A stretch of DNA of 64,000 bases from an uncultured Spirochaetales bacterium (GCA_949285785.1 CASEAG010000028.1:380527-444526), one strand, 5' to 3'; positions 41,709 through 50,546 are shown, numbered from the stretch's first letter. Notes: generated by a model from the letters alone, not told the origin. A program made the numbers and translations.

Positions 41709-43052
41709 TCAGGAGCTTATCGTATCCACTTTGTTCCATACGCGTCGAGCGACCCTTGCCGCCTCGGCGTATATCCTGTCCACGTCGATTCCAGGGAACG
41801 TGCGTCCATCGTAGACGATCCTGCCGTCTATGATCACCGAATGCACGTCTCCACTGGACATGCCCCACACGAAATGGCCGGCCGCGTTGTCCGCCACCAG
41901 CGGCGTCGGGTTGTGGTAGTCCAGAAGCACGAGGTCGGCCACATAGCCGGGCTCGATGCGTCCCCACCGTCTTCCGTCGTCGAAGCATTTCTCCACAAGC
42001 CGCGCACCCCTATTGAGTGCGCACAGGAAGTCCGCAGGCCACATCGGGCCGCCGGCGTCCTTGTGCTTGAAGAAGCCGATCTTGATCTCCTCGAACATGT
42101 TGCCGCCGCATCCGTCGGTTCCAAGCACGAGATTCTTCACCTTGCCTATCCTCTCCAGGTAGCCGACATGGTTGTTCATGTTGCTCCTGGGGTTGTGCGC
42201 CAGGAACGAGTCATGGGCGTTGATTGTGGCGATCTCGTCGTCGCTCAGGTGAAGCGCATGGACCAGAAGGCTCCTGTCCGAAAGCAGGTCGTGGTCCACG
42301 AGGCGCTGGACGATGTCCTTGTTGTAGATGTGATGAGAGTGCACCACGTCGTACTTGTCCTCGGCGACGTGCAGGTGGATGCCGCGTCCGGTCTTCTTGA
42401 CCGCATCGGACATCATGGCCAGGGCCTCATCCGGAAGCGTGAACGGGGCATGGCCGCCGATCATGGCCTCGACCATCACCTTGCCATCACGCTTCTTCGC
42501 ATCGACCTCCTGGGCGAAGCGGATGTTCTCCTCGACGCCCTCCTCGACCTCCTTCATCCCGCCGTTGCGGTCCGTGACCTCGTAGCAGGTGACGCCTCTC
42601 AGGCCGACCTCCTGCATTCCGCGGGCGATGGTGCTCAGCGACCCCTTGATATATGAAGGAGAAGCATGATGGTCGACGGCGCAGGTGGTTCCTGCGGCGA
42701 TCGCGTCCAGCGAGCAGATAAGCGACGAGTAGTAGCACGCCTCCTCGTCCAGAGCCCTGTCCAGTCGCCACCACCATTCCTTGAGCACCTGTATGAAGTC
42801 GGTCTGGGGACCGGCCTTGACCAGCATGCCCCTGCTGAGTCCGGAATAGTAGTGGTGATGCGAACAGATGTTTCCGGGGATCAGGGTCTTGCCCGTGCCG
42901 TCTATGACACGGTCGGCCTTCACGTCCCGCCCCGCATCCCTGCCGAGTGCGACGATGCAGTCTCCACTGATGACCACGTCCACGCCTTCGAGCACTTCGA
43001 AGGGAGGCTCGCACTGCATCGTCCTGACGTTCGATATGACTGTCACTGCCAT
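41709..43052 (-). CDS. ssnA: SsnA, putative aminohydrolase of purine catabolism
   Basis: 447 residues. Amidohydrolase superfamily, chlorohydrolase/guanine-deaminase type. Metal ligands lie in IPGNICSHHHYYSG (HxH), the HLHVAED histidine and LGTDGCGGNMFEE (Asp). The 5-strand segment PSYIKGSLSTIARGM and the C-terminal cap EPGYVADLVLLDYHNPTP are typical of SsnA (TIGR03314). It should deaminate or hydrolyse a heterocycle downstream of the hydroxylases. AGGAGG precedes the ATG, which overlaps ygfK by 10 bp. Confidence 0.92.
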   Translation of the reverse strand: MAVTVISNVRTMQCEPPFEVLEGVDVVISGDCIVALGRDAGRDVKADRVIDGTGKTLIPGNICSHHHYYSGLSRGMLVKAGPQTDFIQVLKEWWWRLDRALDEEACYYSSLICSLDAIAAGTTCAVDHHASPSYIKGSLSTIARGMQEVGLRGVTCYEVTDRNGGMKEVEEGVEENIRFAQEVDAKKRDGKVMVEAMIGGHAPFTLPDEALAMMSDAVKKTGRGIHLHVAEDKYDVVHSHHIYNKDIVQRLVDHDLLSDRSLLVHALHLSDDEIATINAHDSFLAHNPRSNMNNHVGYLERIGKVKNLVLGTDGCGGNMFEEIKIGFFKHKDAGGPMWPADFLCALNRGARLVEKCFDDGRRWGRIEPGYVADLVLLDYHNPTPLVADNAAGHFVWGMSSGDVHSVIIDGRIVYDGRTFPGIDVDRIYAEAARVARRVWNKVDTISS

Positions 43053-46000
43053 GGGTCCTCCTGGTCTGTGTCGACCGAGTTGAGCAGATAGGGATAGGAG
43101 ATGAACACCTCGCTGATGATGGCCAGAAGACCTTCGTCAATGTCCAGCTCCAGCTCTCCGTTTCCGTCTATCCTTCCCTTCTCCACTTTGCCGCCGACAC
43201 GTACGGTGACGTATCCGTCGCTGGTGAAGAAGCCGTCGTTCGTGCTGTCCAGGAAGTCGGCCTCGCTGGAGAAGAGGGTGAACTTCCTCCTGTACGGACC
43301 TCCGTCGTATGGGCAGAAGGTCTCGCAGTTGCCGCATTCGTTGCAGTATGCGTCGATGTGGAGGATCTGGAACGGATCGTCGAACAGGCCGCTGTCCCTC
43401 ATGTCGATCGCGACGTTGGCCCGGTTGGGACACACGTCCACACAGCGGTTGCAAAGGTAGGAGCACTCCATGCAGCGTCCGGCCTCGCGTTCAAGCAGGG
43501 CCTTTCCTTCGACACCGTCCTCCATCCTGGCGATGTGCGTCTTCTTGTCCACCAGCAGGGAGAAGTACTCGTCCTCCTTGGCGGTGTACTCCTCGTCGCT
43601 CATCTCGTCATCGTCGTCTTCATGGTCGTGGTCGTGACAACCGCACTCGCACTCCTCCCCATGCTCATGATGGTGGTCGTGGCAGGAGCACTCATCGTCC
43701 TCGCATGCGCACCCGTCGTCATCATCTTCCTCCATCTCCTCGATGGTGAGGTCGATGCAGCGGTCGACGGCATGCCTTGCACTCACCATCGCACGCACGA
43801 CGGTCGTCGGACCGTTCACGCTGTCGCCCACGACGAAGACGTGGTCGCCTTCGCTGTAGTCCCCGGCCTTCTCGAGTTCCAGACCTTCCAGAAGCGGGCT
43901 GGAGGACTTCTCGCCGATTGCACTGACCAGCAGGTCGCAGGTGATGGAGATCGTCTCGCCCGAGTCGACGGGCCTCGGCCTGCCGGATGCGTCCTTGTCA
44001 CCGAGGACCATCTTCGAGAGCGTCAGCACGCCGTCGGTGAAATCCCGGGGATTGGTCAGCAGGCAGAAGCGTACACCGTCCGCCATCGCCGCCTCGGCCT
44101 CCTCGTCGTCACACGGCATCTGGTCGCGTCCACGTCTGTACACCAGCGTGACATCGCAGCCGGATGCGGCGGCCGCACGGGATGCATCCATCGCGGTGTT
44201 CCCGCCACCCATGACGACTACCTTTCCGCCCGAGAGCATCGGAGAGCCCTGCTTGTATGCCTTGAGGAAGCTGACCGCGTCCACGATTCTTCCGTTTCCC
44301 GTCACATGCGGGTCGTTGGGCTTCTCGGCGCCTATGGCGTAGAAGATCCAGTCATAGCCCTCCTCCTTCAGAGCGGAGAGGGTCAGGCTGTCGGGATCGA
44401 CGCCGAAGACCATCTTCACCCCGTTGGATGCGATGAAGTCCACATCCTGCTGAACGACATCCTCGGGAATCCTGAAGTCGGGGATGACATTGCGTACGAC
44501 ACCTCCGGCCTTCTGCTCCCTCTCCAGCAGTGTTACATCGTAACCGGCGCGGGCAAGGAACAGCGATGCGGCGAGTCCCGCAGGACCGGCTCCGACCACC
44601 ACGGCCTTCACGTCGGCGCTCTCGCCCGGAGAAGTCCAGATCTCGTCCAGATACTCCGCCCTGCCCATCTCGACGGCAAGCTGCTTGATCTTCCTGATGG
44701 CTATCGGGCCTTCGTATTCGCGTCTGGCACAGTGGTGCTGGCACTGGTGGTCGCAGATCCATCCGGTGATGGAAGGAAGTGCGTTCTTGTCCAGGATCAC
44801 GGCAAGCGCCTCTGCGTAACGTCCGTCGCCCATGAGGTAGATGTACTCCGGGATGTCCTGATGGATCGGACAGGAGGCGACACATGGTGCCACATAGCAG
44901 TCGGTAAGGGGAAGACTCTCCCCTATCTTCACGCTGTCGGTGCCGTGATGCGACTTGTCGTAAACGGAACCGGGGCGTCTGGCTTCGTCGTTGAGAGCGG
45001 CCAGTCTGCCTACGTCTATCCTGGACATGGAGGCGGCCTCGTCTCCACGGATGGTGTCGGCCATCTGGACCATCTTCATGTACCCGCCGGGGCGCAGCAT
45101 GTCGGTGGCGACGGTGATCGGATGTATTCCGGTCTCGTAGAGGGCCTTCACGTTGAACTGATTCACCCCGCCTGAATAGGAGATCGGAAGGTCTCCGTCG
45201 AAGACCTCCGAAAGCCTTCTCGCGACCGTGGTGGAGATCGGGAAGAGCGTGCGGCCGGACATGTACATCTCGTCTCCCGGCAGTACGCCCTTGTCGTTGA
45301 CGTTTCCAAGCGTGTTGGTCAGCTTGACGCCGAAGCCCCTTCCCTCCTTCGCCGCAAGGGCCCTGAGACGGGTCAGCATGGCGATTGCATCGTCCCACTG
45401 CAGGTCATGCTCGAAGCTCTCACGCTTGAGCGTGATGTAGCCATAGCCGAGAGTGTCGAGGATGCTCCTGACCTCGTCATAGCCCAGCAGTGTCGGGTTG
45501 AGCTTGACGAAGGTGTCCAGCCCCTTCTGTGTGAGCATGTAGGTGCAGATGGCCTCGATCTCCGATGGCGGGCAGCCGTGCATAGTTGATAGCGTGACCG
45601 ACGGCGAGATGCATCTGCCGATCATCGGCAGCTTGGATATGATCTCATCCTCCCTGCCATCGTATGGGGTGTCCTTGAGAAGGCCGCCCTTGAGCTTGTC
45701 GGAAAGAATTGCGATGTACTTGTCGAAGCGTCCGTCCACATCGACATCCATCATGCTGTCGATGTACTTCTGCATGCGTGGCGTCCTGATGCCTTCCAGA
45801 TCGTAGCCTACGGACATGTTGAAGATGAACGACGGCCTCTGCCAGTCCTTGTCGGCGAGCATGTCGAGTAGATGCACGACGATCCATGCCTTGAGGTATT
45901 CGTCATAGGCCTTGGGGAGAGTGTATTCTGTGGACCATTCCACGTTGTAGCCCTCGTCCCTGGCGTCTATGCAGGGCTTGGCGACCTCGAGCCTGTCCAT

Positions 46001-46261
46001 GATCTGCACGGTCTTGAGCTCGATGAAGCGGGCTCCCACCAGATAGGACGTTATGATGTTCTGGGCAAGCTGCGTATGCGGGCCGGCCGCGGGGCCGAGC
46101 GCCGTGGTGGCCACCTGGCCGAAGACCTTCACCTGGTCGCGTCGCTCGTCCTTGTAGAAGCAGGATGCAGGAATCGAAAAGACGGAGCCCTGGCGGCCAA
46201 GCTCCCCGAACACCCGGTCAAGCAGATTCCCGAAGGGAACGCTTCTCATTCTGTCAGACAT
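43043..46261 (-). CDS. ygfK: YgfK, putative selenate reductase / NAD(P)-linked Fe-S flavoprotein, with metal-binding insertion
   Basis: 1072 residues. Residues 1-~430: FMN-barrel like dihydropyrimidine dehydrogenase. ~455-530: Cys clusters (CVASCPIHQD, CDHQCQHHCARREY). ~550-830: GltD-type NAD(P)/FAD domain with VVGAGPAGLAASLFLARAG and VVMGGGNTAMDASRAA. ~930-990: ferredoxin part CMECSYLCNRCVDVCP and CNECGNCETFCPYDG. Residues ~843-890 are an unusual insertion of Asp, Glu, His and Cys (for example CSCHDHHHEHGEECECGC) that I do not recall in E. coli YgfK. It likely channels electrons for the hydroxylases. AGGAGA precedes the ATG. First gene of ygfK-ssnA-ygeY. Confidence 0.92.
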   Translation of the reverse strand: MSDRMRSVPFGNLLDRVFGELGRQGSVFSIPASCFYKDERRDQVKVFGQVATTALGPAAGPHTQLAQNIITSYLVGARFIELKTVQIMDRLEVAKPCIDARDEGYNVEWSTEYTLPKAYDEYLKAWIVVHLLDMLADKDWQRPSFIFNMSVGYDLEGIRTPRMQKYIDSMMDVDVDGRFDKYIAILSDKLKGGLLKDTPYDGREDEIISKLPMIGRCISPSVTLSTMHGCPPSEIEAICTYMLTQKGLDTFVKLNPTLLGYDEVRSILDTLGYGYITLKRESFEHDLQWDDAIAMLTRLRALAAKEGRGFGVKLTNTLGNVNDKGVLPGDEMYMSGRTLFPISTTVARRLSEVFDGDLPISYSGGVNQFNVKALYETGIHPITVATDMLRPGGYMKMVQMADTIRGDEAASMSRIDVGRLAALNDEARRPGSVYDKSHHGTDSVKIGESLPLTDCYVAPCVASCPIHQDIPEYIYLMGDGRYAEALAVILDKNALPSITGWICDHQCQHHCARREYEGPIAIRKIKQLAVEMGRAEYLDEIWTSPGESADVKAVVVGAGPAGLAASLFLARAGYDVTLLEREQKAGGVVRNVIPDFRIPEDVVQQDVDFIASNGVKMVFGVDPDSLTLSALKEEGYDWIFYAIGAEKPNDPHVTGNGRIVDAVSFLKAYKQGSPMLSGGKVVVMGGGNTAMDASRAAAASGCDVTLVYRRGRDQMPCDDEEAEAAMADGVRFCLLTNPRDFTDGVLTLSKMVLGDKDASGRPRPVDSGETISITCDLLVSAIGEKSSSPLLEGLELEKAGDYSEGDHVFVVGDSVNGPTTVVRAMVSARHAVDRCIDLTIEEMEEDDDDGCACEDDECSCHDHHHEHGEECECGCHDHDHEDDDDEMSDEEYTAKEDEYFSLLVDKKTHIARMEDGVEGKALLEREAGRCMECSYLCNRCVDVCPNRANVAIDMRDSGLFDDPFQILHIDAYCNECGNCETFCPYDGGPYRRKFTLFSSEADFLDSTNDGFFTSDGYVTVRVGGKVEKGRIDGNGELELDIDEGLLAIISEVFISYPYLLNSVDTDQEDPWQ

Positions 46262-46292
46262 AGACTCTCCTAAGATGTGGTCTTACAGTTCA

Positions 46293-46345
46293 ATTCTATA
46301 CCACTATGGGGAGAAGTCAACAGGAATTGCAACAATCCGCAACAA
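46293..46345 (-). promoter_or_regulatory. ygfK operon promoter with the same element order as ygeW
   Basis: On the minus strand: TTGTTGC twice with a 10 bp period (46345-46329), TTGACT (46320-46315), 16 bp spacer, TAGAAT (46298-46293), followed at once by TGAACTGTA. The ygeW promoter has the same repeat (opposite orientation), TTGCCT, TAGAGT and TGAACCGTA. Confidence 0.7.
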
Positions 46346-46381
46346 GCACAGCAGGCTGTATAACTTGCACAACTCCTTATA

Positions 46382-46639
46382 TTACAACAGTTTATGCAAT
46401 ATGATGCCTTCGGAAGAGACATGGATGTCCAGGATTGTCCCGGCACACCCATCTTCAGCGGGGATACTGTTGAATTCCCTGTCACTGGTCGCCTGGAAGT
46501 ACAGATGGTCCTTGTCGGCAACTACATGACGGATGAGTTCGGACTTCCCCACCCTTCTTCGCCCATAGACGGCAATGGACCAGAATCCATCTCCAGCGAT
46601 GATCCTCTCGAGTTTCTCTACTTCCCGTTCCCTTGCCAC
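46382..46639 (-). pseudogene. Truncated AAA ATPase (DUF234/ATPase_2 type), N-terminal remnant
   Basis: About 85 residues, starting at a GTG. It has a REREVEKLERII lead-in and a Walker A of the type VYGRRRVGKSELIRHV, the same architecture as the start of the intact ATPase gene just upstream (YGRRRLGKTWLL). It then reads on for only ~55 residues, ending in unrelated sequence ahead of the ygfK promoter. Walker B, sensor and nuclease-like parts are missing. Best explained as the residue of a second copy removed by deletion. Confidence 0.7.
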
Positions 46640-46748
46640 GTGCAGTCAATTTGCCAATTCCAAGATTGTCAATTTACGAATTAGCATCATGTCCTACCCG
46701 TTTTGGATTTCCCAAGTATTACACTTTAGATTCTCAGACGATTCTACT

Positions 46749-48125
46749 TTAGATTTTCAAGCAACTTGCATACAGATCATCTCCGGTGATGAGAACGGCC
46801 TGATCCGTATTCTCCTCGAAGCCCGAAGAAGAGATCATCCCGAAACGGGTGACGGCAAGGCCGCCTGCTGCCATCGCCTTCCGCTTCTCTTCCTGGACAA
46901 GGGAAAGCGGAGCCTTGTTCTCCAGGAACTTGCACTCGTAGATCTCATACCCTTCTGATGTCTGTAGTGCGACGTCGAATTCACCACTGCGTCTGCTGTC
47001 CTTGTCGTCATACCAGTATGTACCGATTCTCAATACATCAGGCCGCTTTCCATTCTGCGAGAGAATCGAGAACCATGATCGGGCGATTTCCTCGAACCGG
47101 TAGCTGACATAAGTGACAAGAGATGGCCTGATGCGGCTGTCGAAATAAGACCTGTCGCCGACTGTCATGTAATCATCCGCTTCGAGGAGATAGGCAAAAT
47201 AGAAACGCAACGGATTGCTTGCAATCTCGTAGAATGTATTCTTCCTGCTTGTGTCGTTGATCGGCCTTCTCTTGACGATGAGATCCGCCTTCTGCATGGA
47301 TTCGAGCGTCCTCGAGAGCTGATTGCGGGACTTCTCATCACTCATATGGGACTCTATCTCGCTGTATCGCCTCTTTCCGTTGCCTATGATCGAAAGCACC
47401 GTGAAGGCATCCGGGATGGACCTGACCTCCGCATCAAGAACGTTCTTCACGTATGTACGGGCGTTTCCCGTCTCGCTGACGAAGAGGTCGATGATATTGT
47501 CCTCCACGCTCCTTTCCGAATCGATCAGACTATTCAGAAAAGGCACACCACCGAAGACACTGTACAGCATGATGCGCTCACGAATGCCTGCGTGCGGATA
47601 GAAGGCGGAACATTCAAGATAGTCCATCTCCTTCAGATGGATCTCTTTGGTGAATCTTTCGAAAAGCGGATTGTCTGCATCCATCAGCGCCTTCATCATC
47701 CTTATAGAGGATCCGCAGAACACGATGGATACGTTATCTCCCCTTGAATCGACGATGTCACGGAAGATTGAATCGACATAGTCGTTGTCGTTTCTTCTCT
47801 TGAGGTCCTGGTATTCATCCAATGCAATCGTGAACTTCTCCGGACGTTTGGAGATGAAGTCGAAAAGCTGCTCGAACGAGCTGAATGACAATGGCGCAAG
47901 ACCAATCGCCTCCAGCACTCTTGCAGAGAGCATGGTAGCATTATCTGAAAGAGACATCGGCTTGCAGGTGTAGAGTATCTTCACTCCATCCAGATCCTTC
48001 ATCGCCTGTCTCAGAAGCCAGGTCTTGCCGAGCCTTCTTCTTCCATACAGGAGAATCGCAGCATGTCCTGATTCCAATTGGGATTTCAGAATCCTGAGTT
48101 CCTTCTTTCGGCCTATGAATTCCAT
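46749..48125 (-). CDS. AAA ATPase of the archaeal-type ATPase_2/DUF234 family
   Basis: 458 residues. It opens with MEFIGRKKELRILKSQL, then Walker A LLYGRRRLGKTWLLRQA, Walker B region KFTIALDEYQDLKRR, sensor FCGSSIRMMKAL and a winged-helix segment (GNGKRRYSEIESHMSDEK). The C-terminal DUF234 part (RIGTYWYDDKDSRRSGEFDVALQTSEGYEIYECKF is split over residues ~370-420) resembles a PD-(D/E)xK nuclease core, ExD...ExK. Such proteins are patchily distributed, often horizontally acquired, and of unknown role. No ribosome site is evident. It is flanked by a truncated relative and a repeat-bearing gap. Confidence 0.82.
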   Translation of the reverse strand: MEFIGRKKELRILKSQLESGHAAILLYGRRRLGKTWLLRQAMKDLDGVKILYTCKPMSLSDNATMLSARVLEAIGLAPLSFSSFEQLFDFISKRPEKFTIALDEYQDLKRRNDNDYVDSIFRDIVDSRGDNVSIVFCGSSIRMMKALMDADNPLFERFTKEIHLKEMDYLECSAFYPHAGIRERIMLYSVFGGVPFLNSLIDSERSVEDNIIDLFVSETGNARTYVKNVLDAEVRSIPDAFTVLSIIGNGKRRYSEIESHMSDEKSRNQLSRTLESMQKADLIVKRRPINDTSRKNTFYEIASNPLRFYFAYLLEADDYMTVGDRSYFDSRIRPSLVTYVSYRFEEIARSWFSILSQNGKRPDVLRIGTYWYDDKDSRRSGEFDVALQTSEGYEIYECKFLENKAPLSLVQEEKRKAMAAGGLAVTRFGMISSSGFEENTDQAVLITGDDLYASCLKI

Positions 48126-48293
48126 TGTCCAGCCTCCAGCTTACCTACATATTTGTTGCCAACAATTTTGTTGGTAACATAATTGTATGTTGATCTCGAC
48201 GAATCGGCAAGGTGTTTTTCATTCCATCTCAATCGGAATTCAACTCATATCAATGGATTCCAATCGATTTAGGATCAATACTACTGAATATTC

Positions 48294-48336
48294 CCGGACG
48301 CTTTGCGAACGCAATCCTCATCCTCGCGAACGCTTT
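48294..48336. repeat. Copy 1 of an intergenic direct repeat
   Basis: A 25-base block (48294-48318: CCGGACGCTTTGCGAACGCA then ATCCT) is followed after seven bases by GCGAACGCTTT. The same arrangement recurs 110 bp away. It lies in the 460 bp gap between the ATPase gene and glyA. Confidence 0.75.
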
Positions 48337-48403
48337 TAAGTGGAGATAATTCCTTACATTTCAAGTATTTGTTCTTACATTCCCCTTGATGTCGGATCTT
48401 TTT

Positions 48404-48445
48404 CCGGACGCTTTGCGAACGCAATCCTTTTTTTGCGGACGCTTT
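48404..48445. repeat. Copy 2 of the intergenic direct repeat
   Basis: The first 25 bases (48404-48428) are identical to 48294-48318. After seven bases comes GCGGACGCTTT, one base different from copy 1. The rest of the 48126-48587 gap is A+T rich and shows no gene other than the glyA terminator. Confidence 0.75.
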
Positions 48446-48521
48446 CCCCATTATCCGTCATGGCTACGTCGAACAATAGCCATAAAGACCTGAGTCTCCT
48501 TGTTGAGGCTTGAACCACAAC

Positions 48522-48555
48522 AAAAAAAAATGGCGCAAACCCTTTCTGTTGCGCC
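48522..48555 (-). terminator. Terminator of glyA
   Basis: GGCGCAA (48532-48538) pairs with TTGCGCC (48549-48555). On the minus strand the stem is followed by A and nine T, a strong U run. Confidence 0.88.
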
Positions 48556-48587
48556 ACTATTTCATATATCACAATATGTCTGGCAAA

Positions 48588-50102
48588 TCACTGGATCAGG
48601 AACTCCTCCTTCAGGAAGTCCAGATCCAGCTCCGGGTACAGCGGGTATGCGGCTAGCAGGGCATGGACACGGCTTCTGGCCTCATCCATGACCTCCTTGG
48701 GGGCTTTGGCCTTGTTGCGGCTCGGCTGACCTGCCTTCTCCCCCTTGGTGAGGATTGCAGGACGGGCGTTCTTCAGCACCATGGCGATGATGGATGCGAT
48801 CTCCTTCATCTCCTTCTCGCCCATTCCAAGTGTCGTGAGAGCAGGAGTGCCCAGCCTTAGACCCGAGGTGTACCAGGGACCGTTCTTGTCGAATGGCAGT
48901 GCGTTCCTGTTGAGCGTTATGCCACATTCCCTCATCAGGCTCTCCGCCTGACGGCCGTTGAGACCGAATGGGGAGACATCCAGGAGCATGAGGTGGTTGT
49001 CGGTGCCACCGGTGAGGATCACACAGCCCTCCTCCCTCAGAGCCAATGCAAGGTCCTGGGCGTTCTCGACGATGCGCCTTGCGTACTTCCTGAACTCGGG
49101 CTTCAGCGCCTCGATGAAACACAGGGCCTTGGCGGCGATGACATGGCCAAGAGGACCTCCGATGACCAGAGGACAGCCCTTGTCCACCGATTCGCGGAAC
49201 TCCTCCTTGCAAAGGACCAGACCGCCACGCGGACCGCGCAGCGTCTTGTGCGTGGTCGTGGTCACGACATCCGCCCACTGGACGGGATCGTATTCATCCG
49301 TGAAGACCTTGCCTGCGACAAGACCTGCGAAATGGGCCATGTCCACCATGAAGACGGCACCGTTGTCGTGTGCGATCTTCGCCATGCGGCGGAAGTCTAT
49401 CCTTCTGGGGTATGCCGAATAGCCGGCCAGCAGAATCAGAGGCTTCACCTCCTTCACCATGGCCTCGATGGCATCGTAGTCCAGGAGGCTGGTCTTCTCG
49501 TCCACGGTATAGGAATAGGCATCGAACATCTGTGCCGATACGTTCTGCCTGTAGCCATGAGTGAGATGTCCTCCGGAGTAGTAGTCGAGTCCAAGGAGCC
49601 GCTGGTTGTGGCAGGCCTCTCGGATTCTGTTCCAGTCATCCCTCGTAAGCTCGCTCGGGTTCGTTATGCCCATCTCCTCCAGAGTTGGTACCTGGACACG
49701 CTGGTTGAGAATCGCCCAGTAGGCGCACAGATTCGCATCGGCTCCGCTATGGGGCTGGACGTATGCATGCTCGGCGCCGAAAAGCTCCTTCGCCTTCTCG
49801 ACGGCAAGCGCCTCGACGGCGTCTATGTTGTCGCATCCGGCATAGAACCTGTGGTATGGATAGCCCTCGGCGTACTTGTCGGTGAGCAGATTGGCCATCG
49901 CGGCCTGGACGGAGAGCGAGGAGAAGTTCTCGCTTGCGATCAGCTTGAGATTGCTGCATCTCTGGTCCTCGAGCTCATTCACGATGCGGCTGGCGACCTC
50001 GGGCGAATCACGTCTGACAAGCGAGAGAGACGAGATGTAGTTGATCATTTCGACTGTGGCCCTGTCGCCGGCTTCGGCGAGGTATCTTCTGATTGCTTCC
50101 AT
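48588..50102 (-). CDS. glyA: Serine hydroxymethyltransferase (long form)
   Basis: 504 residues. It interconverts serine and glycine with tetrahydrofolate, the main one-carbon source. PLP lysine lies in VVTTTTHKTLRGPRGG; LKLIASENFSS, HSGADANLCAYWAIL and LRLGTPALTTLGM are standard. It is about 85 residues longer than E. coli GlyA, with extra sequence after HSGADANLCAYW; this long type is known from Treponema and Chlamydia. The ATG at 50102 is preceded by GGGGG only at 13 bases. It is monocistronic and divergent from infA. Confidence 0.93.
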   Translation of the reverse strand: MEAIRRYLAEAGDRATVEMINYISSLSLVRRDSPEVASRIVNELEDQRCSNLKLIASENFSSLSVQAAMANLLTDKYAEGYPYHRFYAGCDNIDAVEALAVEKAKELFGAEHAYVQPHSGADANLCAYWAILNQRVQVPTLEEMGITNPSELTRDDWNRIREACHNQRLLGLDYYSGGHLTHGYRQNVSAQMFDAYSYTVDEKTSLLDYDAIEAMVKEVKPLILLAGYSAYPRRIDFRRMAKIAHDNGAVFMVDMAHFAGLVAGKVFTDEYDPVQWADVVTTTTHKTLRGPRGGLVLCKEEFRESVDKGCPLVIGGPLGHVIAAKALCFIEALKPEFRKYARRIVENAQDLALALREEGCVILTGGTDNHLMLLDVSPFGLNGRQAESLMRECGITLNRNALPFDKNGPWYTSGLRLGTPALTTLGMGEKEMKEIASIIAMVLKNARPAILTKGEKAGQPSRNKAKAPKEVMDEARSRVHALLAAYPLYPELDLDFLKEEFLIQ

Positions 50103-50237
50103 GAGTCTGCACAACCCCCTTTGCTGACAACTGCCGATTATCGCTCAAAGCGCGAATGTGGGCAACACTTGCGCCCTGCATTCCATCCTCTGTTCCAATA
50201 TGGCACGAAGTCCTTCCAGCGCAAGGCTTAACGCGTG

Positions 50238-50267
50238 TTGACCTGATTCGGCGTGCTTGAATATAAT
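50238..50267 (+). promoter_or_regulatory. infA promoter
   Basis: TTGACC (50238-50243), 18 bp spacer, perfect TATAAT (50262-50267), 44 bp before the infA GTG. Confidence 0.75.
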
Positions 50268-50311
50268 GGACGAGGTTTTCAGCCCCAACAACCGTTGCTT
50301 ATGGAGGAAAC

Positions 50312-50530
50312 GTGGCCAAAGAAGAAGCTATCGAAGTGGAAGGAGTCGTCAAGGAGGCCCTTCCTAACACGAGATTCAGGGTCGAGCTGCAGAACAAGCT
50401 TGTCATACTCGCCCACCTGTCCGGAAAGATGCGCAAGCACTACATCAGAATCGTTCCGGGTGACACCGTGAAGGTCGAGCTTTCACCGTATGACCTCACA
50501 AAGGGCAGGATCGTGTACAGGGAGCGCTGA
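50312..50530 (+). CDS. infA: Translation initiation factor IF-1
   Basis: 72 residues, the standard S1-like OB-fold protein that binds the 30S A site. It reads [51 protein letters not shown] and ends IVYRER. The start is a GTG preceded by GGAGG with a four-base gap. It lies outside the usual ribosomal-protein cluster, with its own promoter and a terminator that overlaps the stop codon. Confidence 0.95.
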   Translation: MAKEEAIEVEGVVKEALPNTRFRVELQNKLVILAHLSGKMRKHYIRIVPGDTVKVELSPYDLTKGRIVYRER

Positions 50531-50546
50531 AGCGGCTCCCTTTCTT
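50519..50546 (+). terminator. Terminator of infA
   Basis: AGGGAGC (50519-50525) pairs with GCTCCCT (50535-50541), then TTCTT. The stem begins inside the last codons of infA and meets the 3' end of the convergent Smr gene. Confidence 0.7.

Noticed and set aside
48375..48572. 65-codon minus-strand frame over the intergenic repeat
   Set aside because: It crosses the glyA terminator and is created by the repeat; the two repeat copies read in different contexts.
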